Assembly: GCA_004555855.1 (NCBI GenBank) | Contig: SFJQ01000040.1 | Location: 1-14,221 of the forward strand | Direction of reading: 5' to 3' | From: [Eubacterium] saphenum | GTDB lineage: Bacteria > Bacillota > Clostridia > Oscillospirales > Ruminococcaceae | DNA length: 14,221 nucleotides | In this document: positions 14,152-14,221 of the stretch, piece by piece | How the letters are laid out: every line of letters starts with the position of its first letter | Numbering within the stretch: the first letter of the stretch is position 1 | The notes under the pieces: generated by a model | Seen by the model: only the letters and a program-made list of their open reading frames with translations | Told to the model about the DNA's origin: nothing | Database searches by the model: none | Made by a program: the position numbers and the translations under genes

Positions 14152-14178
14152 AATTCGCCATATTGATTATAATTCGCC
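14152..14178 (-). promoter_or_regulatory. Direct repeat GGCGAATT upstream of the operon promoter, possible activator site
   Basis: On the minus strand GGCGAATT occurs at 14171-14178 and again at 14152-14159, with starts 19 nt apart (about two helical turns). The proximal copy ends 4 bp before the -35 box. Direct repeats in this position are typical of response-regulator or other activator binding. The cognate regulator is not in the window. Confidence 0.5.
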
Positions 14179-14221
14179 GATTTTTCCCCGAAAAAGTGCG
14201 AAAATCAGCGTTTTTGTAAAA

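Overview
The window looks like a chromosomal segment from a gut or rumen Clostridia-type Firmicute, most likely Oscillospiraceae/Ruminococcus-like. The reasons are a dockerin-bearing surface protein, strong GGAGG-type ribosome sites, TTGACA/TATAAT promoters with 17-bp spacing, a YtrA-type GntR regulator with its own ABC transporter, serine-rich surface linkers and a DUF6273-like domain. No rRNA, tRNA, transposase, integrase or CRISPR array was seen. The genus is an inference.

Layout. (1) nt 1-2330, plus strand: the 3' part of a large secreted LRR/FIVAR/dockerin protein, then smpB, closed by a strong hairpin terminator. (2) nt 2327-3533, minus strand: a short-chain dehydrogenase followed by a hotdog thioesterase, forming a two-gene operon. 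It is divergent from (3) nt 3702-7176, plus strand: two half-size ABC exporters. Their complementary degenerate and intact ATPase motifs identify a heterodimeric TM287/288-, BmrCD- or LmrCD-type multidrug exporter. The divergent promoters lie back to back at 3580-3646. (4) nt 7177-7832: about 650 bp without a convincing gene but full of inverted repeats. It includes two 128-nt-spaced hairpin units whose stems differ by compensatory base-pair changes. It ends in a terminator-like hairpin and the gntR promoter. (5) nt 7833-10501, plus strand: gntR, an ABC ATPase and two ABC-2 permeases with 1-nt overlaps, preceded by a promoter whose -10 lies inside a 29-bp palindromic operator. (6) nt 10632-14150, minus strand: a three-gene operon transcribed from a promoter at 14119-14147. 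Its order is a receiver-like gene with a damaged 5' end, a membrane-anchored TIR-domain protein, and a DHH/DHHA1 phosphoesterase with a duplicated C-terminal domain.

How they work together. Units 2, 3 and 5 are ordinary housekeeping or stress-response cassettes. Unit 6 is the best candidate for an undescribed system. It pairs a probable cytoplasmic TIR (NADase/signalling) domain, fused through one membrane helix and a serine-rich stalk to an extracellular DUF6273-like domain, with a phosphoesterase of the fold that hydrolyses cyclic dinucleotides, pAp and nanoRNA. The two genes are 1 nt apart. Whether it is immune, signalling or neither cannot be decided from sequence alone.

Several starts were placed by ribosome-site spacing rather than by the longest open frame: 3702, 5434, 8209 and 9087.
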